From positions 62,001-126,000 of the forward strand of contig JOGW01000008.1 of the NCBI GenBank assembly GCA_000721375.1: a DNA stretch of 64,000 nt, in the 5' to 3' direction. Below the pieces are notes generated by a model. It did no database searches. It was not told the origin of the DNA and saw only the letters and a list, made by a program, of their open reading frames with translations. This stretch comes from Streptomyces sp. NRRL B-3428. GTDB taxonomy: Bacteria > Actinomycetota > Actinomycetes > Streptomycetales > Streptomycetaceae. The position numbers were made by a program, and so were the translations under genes. This document shows, one piece after another, positions 60,308 to 64,000 of the stretch; the first letter of the stretch is position 1; every line of letters starts with the position of its first letter.

Positions 60308-61609
60308 TCACACTCCTCGGCATTCGTCGGCGGGTTCCCCGCTCACCAGGTGGTACGGCGCCCGCGCGTCGAGCAGCAGCGGTACGAGGGCGCGCAGCGA
60401 CTGCCGCAGCGGTACGAGCACTCCGTCGCCGTCGGAACGCACCGTGACACCGTGCAGCGCCAGTTCGTCGCGGATGTCCGCGTACTGCCCGGCGGTGAGC
60501 CGGTAGCCGCAGGGCGGGTCGGCGAGGATCTCGGACGGCTCGGCGGGGTCGTTGTCGGCGCCGCCGAGGTAGACAGGTCCCTGGTCCGCGTAACCGGCAC
60601 GGCGGGCTTCCCCGGTGGCCCGCGCGACGCTGCCGCCGCGCTCGCCGGCGAAGCCGAAAAGGCCGTTCAGTGCGGCGAGTTGGGAGTGCACCCGGCGGCG
60701 GTTGTTCAGGCTCTCGTCCGCCTGCTCCGCGTCGGTGACGGGGTCCACGCGGCTCTCGATGAGCAGCCCGACCGCGTGCTTGATGCCGGCGGTGTTGCGC
60801 AGGATCCGTTCCTGCCCGTCGCCCGCGGTCTGCTTGATCGGCTCACCGGTGTCGGGGTCGGTCCAGATGCCGTACGTGCCCGTCGAATAGCCCTCCGCCC
60901 CGGCCGCGGGCCGCACGTACCTCGCAGAGAGGGACTGTGCGTGGTCGTGGACCTCGGGGTCCGTGTTGAGGTTGCGCGGCCACAGGTCGAAGAGGTCCTT
61001 GTCGTAGTACGGCGGTGTCGCGCCGTACTCGTGCAGGTCGTAGATGACGTCGGGCCGCCGGTCGCGGATGACACCGGCCAAGGCGCGGCCTTCGGCGGTG
61101 GCGAGCGCGACGTGGTCGCGGTTGACGTCCACGCCGTCGGAGTTGCCGCGGGTGCCTGCGGCACGGCCGTCGGGGTTGGCGGTGGGCACGATCAGGATCT
61201 CGCTGCGGTCCAGGAGTGCGCGGGTGCGCGGATCCTGGGCGAAGGCGAGCGCGCGGACGGTGGTGAGACAGGCCTCGCGGCCGGCGGGTTCGTCTCCGTG
61301 CTGGGAGCAGATCAGGAGCACGGTGAGCGGGGCGCTGCGCCGCTCGGCTATGCGGACGAGCTGCAACGGGCGGTTCTGCTGCGTGGTGCCGATCCGTTCG
61401 ACGCGCATGCGGTCGCTCGCCCCGTCGACGGCCCGCAGGAACTCCTGCTCCTCGGGCTGTGTGGTCCAGTGGGCGCCGCGGGACTGCTCGAATCCCGTAC
61501 GGGGTCCGGGAGTCGCCGTGGCGTGCCGGTCGGGTCCTGCGGCGGCGGGCGCCGTGAGGGCCGCCGCGAACGCGGTCGCGGCGGCCGTCAGCGAGAGGGC
61601 TCGCTTCAC
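60308..61609 (-). CDS. Secreted M14 zinc carboxypeptidase
   Basis: It encodes 433 residues from GTG 61609, overlapping the S15 peptidase stop (GTGA). A signal peptide ([19 protein letters not shown]) is clear. Zinc ligands: His and Glu of [12 protein letters not shown] (about residue 105) and His in [14 protein letters not shown]. It probably trims peptides outside the cell together with the co-transcribed S15 enzyme. Confidence 0.9.
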   Translation of the reverse strand: MKRALSLTAAATAFAAALTAPAAAGPDRHATATPGPRTGFEQSRGAHWTTQPEEQEFLRAVDGASDRMRVERIGTTQQNRPLQLVRIAERRSAPLTVLLICSQHGDEPAGREACLTTVRALAFAQDPRTRALLDRSEILIVPTANPDGRAAGTRGNSDGVDVNRDHVALATAEGRALAGVIRDRRPDVIYDLHEYGATPPYYDKDLFDLWPRNLNTDPEVHDHAQSLSARYVRPAAGAEGYSTGTYGIWTDPDTGEPIKQTAGDGQERILRNTAGIKHAVGLLIESRVDPVTDAEQADESLNNRRRVHSQLAALNGLFGFAGERGGSVARATGEARRAGYADQGPVYLGGADNDPAEPSEILADPPCGYRLTAGQYADIRDELALHGVTVRSDGDGVLVPLRQSLRALVPLLLDARAPYHLVSGEPADECRGV

Positions 61610-63591
61610 GGGATAAGGCCTCTTTCCGGGGGAAGGCGGAGCGCCTGGGGCGCCTTGGCCAGTCCCTCATAGGTGCTCTCGAGGGGTGCGGCGGCCGGTG
61701 CGCCGGGGCGGGTGGCCTCGGTGAAGGCCCGCCAACCGCCGACGAACGGGAGCTCGGCCGTGGTGCGGCGCAGGTCCAGGGTCGACTGCCCTGGGGTGGC
61801 GGGCGGTTCGATCAGTCCGGCGTCCGTGCCCGCGATGATGAGCGCGAGTCGGTGACCGGCCGGAATCACATGATCGCTCGCAGCGAGCTCGATGGAAAGA
61901 GTGTGCGGCTTGCCCGGTGTGAGGGGGCGTTCCGTACGCGGGTCGGCATACGTGCCGAGGTCGGCCCAGCCGCGGCTGAACACCGTGTAGTCGACGTCGG
62001 CGGTCTTGGCGGCGGTCTCCTTGAAGCAGGGGCTGTCGCCCGCGCGGGTCGCGCCCCAGCAGGTGCGTTCGGGCAGGGTGACGATGCCCTCGCCGGCCGC
62101 CGTGAAGTCACGGATCGTGGCGGGGCCGAGGTCGACGAGGACGGCGGAGAGATGGGCGGTGGTGGTCGAGGGGGTCGCGGTCACGGTGACCCGTGAACTG
62201 CCCGACAGACGCAGGTCCTTGGCCAGCGGTGCGGTCAGGAAGCCCGTCTTGTCCGCGGTGGTGGTGTCGAGCTGCGCGGCCCAGTTGTCCTCGCCCCGGC
62301 TCGGGTCGTCGGTGAACGACTCGGTCGCGCCGCGAGGTGCCGGCTTCAGGCCCAGCGTGCCGACGCCCGACTGCGTCCCCTTGCCGGGTTTCACGTCCAC
62401 GGTGTCCGTGCCGCTCGGCGGCCACTGCCGGCTGGTCGCCCACCGGTCCGGGGCGGTCTCGATATCGGCCATCGGCTCGTCGTCGATGCCGTTGTCGTAG
62501 CCGAGCAGTTCATGGTCGAACCAGCGGTGCAGGGTGCGCACCCAGTCCGCCCGCCGAAAGTCGAAGGGGTCGACGTGCCCGGTCTGGCTCAGCCAGATCT
62601 TGCGCTCCACGCCCTGCTCGGCCAGCGCGTCCCACCACTGGCCGAAGTGCTTGGCGCGGACGTTGAGGTCCTGCTGTCCGTGCACCACGAACACGCTCGC
62701 CTTGACGCGGTCGGCGTCCGGGACGTGGTTGCGCTCGTCCCACAGTGCGGTCCAGTCGCCGTTGCGTGGCGCCTCGTCGACGAGCCGCTTCTGTACGGCG
62801 GCGCAGCGGGTGCGGGCCTCGGGGCTCTCCACGTAGTTGGACAGCCAGTCGGGCCCGCTGTCGTAGAGCGCGGCGCCCTGCTGGAAGTAGTAGTCGTACC
62901 AGGAGGAGATGGCGCCGATGGGCACGATGGTCTTGAGGCCCTCGACGCCGGTGGCGGCGACCCCGTTGGCGACCGTGCCGTCGTAGCTCTTGCCGATCAT
63001 GCCCGTGTCACCGTTGGACCACGTGGCCTTGGCGCGCTCGGCGCCGGTGCGGCTGGTGTAGCCGCGGGCGCGGCCGTTCAGCCAGTCGACCACGGCCTTC
63101 GCGGAGGTCACGTCGGAGCGGCCGCCGACGTCCACGCAGCCGTCTGAGCGGTTGGTGCCGGCGAAGTCCACGGCGACGAAGGCGTAGCCGCGCGGCACGA
63201 AGTAGTTGTCGTAGAAGAGCGGGAACTGCACCACGTTGCCGTCGGCGTCGTAGGTCTTCTTCTGGCTCTCGTTGCCGCGCCCGCAGCAGGCGTAGTACGG
63301 GCTGGCGTCCATGATCACGGGGATCTTCCGGCCGCGCTGGGCGGGTTCGCGCGGGCGGATGACGTCCGCCGCCACGCGGTCGCTCTTTCCGTCGCCGTCC
63401 CCGTCGAGGCCGGTGTCGACCCAGACGGATTCACGGATGGCGTTCGCGTACGAGTAGACCGGCTCGCTCTGCGTGGGCCGGGAGCTTTGCGCGGCCGCGT
63501 ACGCAGGTGAGAGCAGGGAGAGGAGAAGGGCCGGCAGTGCGGCCAGGAGCACGAAGTATCTGAAGCGGGTGGCCCGCGCAGGTATCGGCAT
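61606..63591 (-). CDS. Secreted Xaa-Pro dipeptidyl-peptidase (S15/CocE)
   Basis: It encodes 661 residues from ATG 63591 with a signal peptide ([18 protein letters not shown]). The alpha/beta-hydrolase triad: Ser in [14 protein letters not shown] (about residue 202), Asp in [13 protein letters not shown] and His in [13 protein letters not shown]-terminal jelly-roll domain follows (X-Pro-type). It removes Xaa-Pro dipeptides from peptide N-termini and is translationally coupled to the M14 carboxypeptidase gene. Confidence 0.92.
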   Translation of the reverse strand: MPIPARATRFRYFVLLAALPALLLSLLSPAYAAAQSSRPTQSEPVYSYANAIRESVWVDTGLDGDGDGKSDRVAADVIRPREPAQRGRKIPVIMDASPYYACCGRGNESQKKTYDADGNVVQFPLFYDNYFVPRGYAFVAVDFAGTNRSDGCVDVGGRSDVTSAKAVVDWLNGRARGYTSRTGAERAKATWSNGDTGMIGKSYDGTVANGVAATGVEGLKTIVPIGAISSWYDYYFQQGAALYDSGPDWLSNYVESPEARTRCAAVQKRLVDEAPRNGDWTALWDERNHVPDADRVKASVFVVHGQQDLNVRAKHFGQWWDALAEQGVERKIWLSQTGHVDPFDFRRADWVRTLHRWFDHELLGYDNGIDDEPMADIETAPDRWATSRQWPPSGTDTVDVKPGKGTQSGVGTLGLKPAPRGATESFTDDPSRGEDNWAAQLDTTTADKTGFLTAPLAKDLRLSGSSRVTVTATPSTTTAHLSAVLVDLGPATIRDFTAAGEGIVTLPERTCWGATRAGDSPCFKETAAKTADVDYTVFSRGWADLGTYADPRTERPLTPGKPHTLSIELAASDHVIPAGHRLALIIAGTDAGLIEPPATPGQSTLDLRRTTAELPFVGGWRAFTEATRPGAPAAAPLESTYEGLAKAPQALRLPPERGLIP

Positions 63592-63758
63592 GCGGCGGAA
63601 GGTACTCCGGTCAACTCCCGGGCGACAGAGGGCAGTAGGGACAGCCGAGTGTGTTGAGCCACGTCAACTCGGCGACATCCATGGGCTACCCGGAAGTAAC
63701 CGGCACTGCTTTGATGAGCAGGCCTCACCTCCTGCCCCCACATCTCCTGGGAGTCCCT

Positions 63759-64000
63759 GTGTCTCGTACGCCTCGTACGGCCGCTGCCGCGCTCGCCGCA
63801 CTGCTTGCCGGCGCCGGTCTTGTCGCCGTCGCACCGGCGCCCGCTTCGGCGGCTGCCGCCCCGGCCGTCAAGGTGCTCACGTACAACACCTTCCTGTTCA
63901 GCAAGACGCTGTACCCCAACTGGGGCCAGGACCACCGGGCAGCCGAGATCCCGAGGACGTCCTTCTTCCGCGGACAGGATGTCGTCGTGCTGCAGGAGGC
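63759..64000 (+). CDS. Secreted sphingomyelinase-type phosphodiesterase, N-terminal part (cut by window edge)
   Basis: The frame is open from GTG 63759 (GGGAG 5 bases upstream) to the window end, 80 codons. A signal peptide (TAAAALAALLAGAGLVAVAP) is followed by the endonuclease/exonuclease/phosphatase start VKVLTYNTFLFSKTLYPNWG and QDVVVLQE with the metal-binding Glu. The LYPNWGQDHRA pattern suits neutral sphingomyelinases. The rest is off the window. Confidence 0.82.
   Translation, partial: MSRTPRTAAAALAALLAGAGLVAVAPAPASAAAAPAVKVLTYNTFLFSKTLYPNWGQDHRAAEIPRTSFFRGQDVVVLQE

Noticed and set aside
58579..60447. A 622-codon plus-strand frame opposite the BCCT gene
   Set aside because: Its His/Asp/Glu/Arg-rich translation is the usual antisense signature of a membrane protein gene in high-GC DNA.

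Overview
This window is high-GC DNA with strong G/C bias at third codon positions, many GTG starts, 4-base ATGA/GTGA gene overlaps and near-leaderless promoters, all typical of Streptomyces. Gene content and order from about 18 kb to 53 kb resemble, from memory, the hopanoid neighbourhood of S. coelicolor (about SCO6745-SCO6771). I see no IS element, integrase, prophage, CRISPR array, tRNA or rRNA, so it reads as an ordinary chromosomal segment. It is cut at both ends: a sensor-kinase-like gene on the left and a sphingomyelinase-like gene on the right.

Layout. (1) 1-11.6 kb: a galactan utilisation locus. On the minus strand lie a GH42 beta-galactosidase, a secreted GH53 endo-galactanase and a GH94-like enzyme. 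Divergently lie a sugar-binding lipoprotein, two ABC permeases and a LacI regulator. A LacI-type palindrome sits on the divergent promoter. (2) 11.6-20.1 kb: single genes. They are a metallo-beta-lactamase-fold protein, a small membrane protein overlapping a Cys-rich pentapeptide-repeat protein, a Glu/Leu dehydrogenase-family protein, TetR, SIMPL and STAS proteins, an SGNH hydrolase, and a LysM/M23 peptidase behind a ydaO-type c-di-AMP riboswitch. (3) 20.5-23.7 kb: a GH36 alpha-galactosidase and a tyrosine phosphatase. (4) 23.7-37.6 kb, minus strand: a hopanoid operon, hpnC-hpnD-(small ORF)-hpnE-polyprenyl synthase-shc-hpnG-hpnH-ispG-dxs-aminotransferase, followed by an XRE/cupin regulator with twin operators and a 52-residue membrane protein. 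It carries its own MEP-pathway genes. idi lies 10 kb away at 47.7 kb.

(5) 37.9-45.1 kb, minus strand: seven genes for what looks like a lipid-linked polyol-phosphate glycopolymer or unusual phospholipid. They are a fused CDP-alcohol phosphotransferase with a probable CTG start, a nucleotidyltransferase, a glycerol-1-phosphate-dehydrogenase-like protein, a second CDP-alcohol phosphotransferase, a GT2 glycosyltransferase and a Wzm/Wzt ABC exporter. I know of no described product, so this is the best candidate for an undescribed system. (6) 45.4-64 kb: CDF efflux, DUF1801, GNAT, idi, an anti-sigma-type ATPase, an HdeD-like protein, enoyl-CoA hydratase, three DJ-1-fold proteins (one a GlxA-type regulator), a SalK/SCO6745-like protein, Tex, an unknown protein, a D-amino-acid-oxidase-like protein, a BCCT transporter, M14 and S15 secreted peptidases, and a partial sphingomyelinase.

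Three sequence-level patterns stand out. A Streptomyces-type short repetitive element is inserted in frame inside two coding genes (hpnC and the oxidase). Short tandem repeats start at or very near the stop codons of four unrelated genes. Neighbouring genes are repeatedly coupled through 4-base overlaps, including around a 62-codon ORF between hpnD and hpnE.
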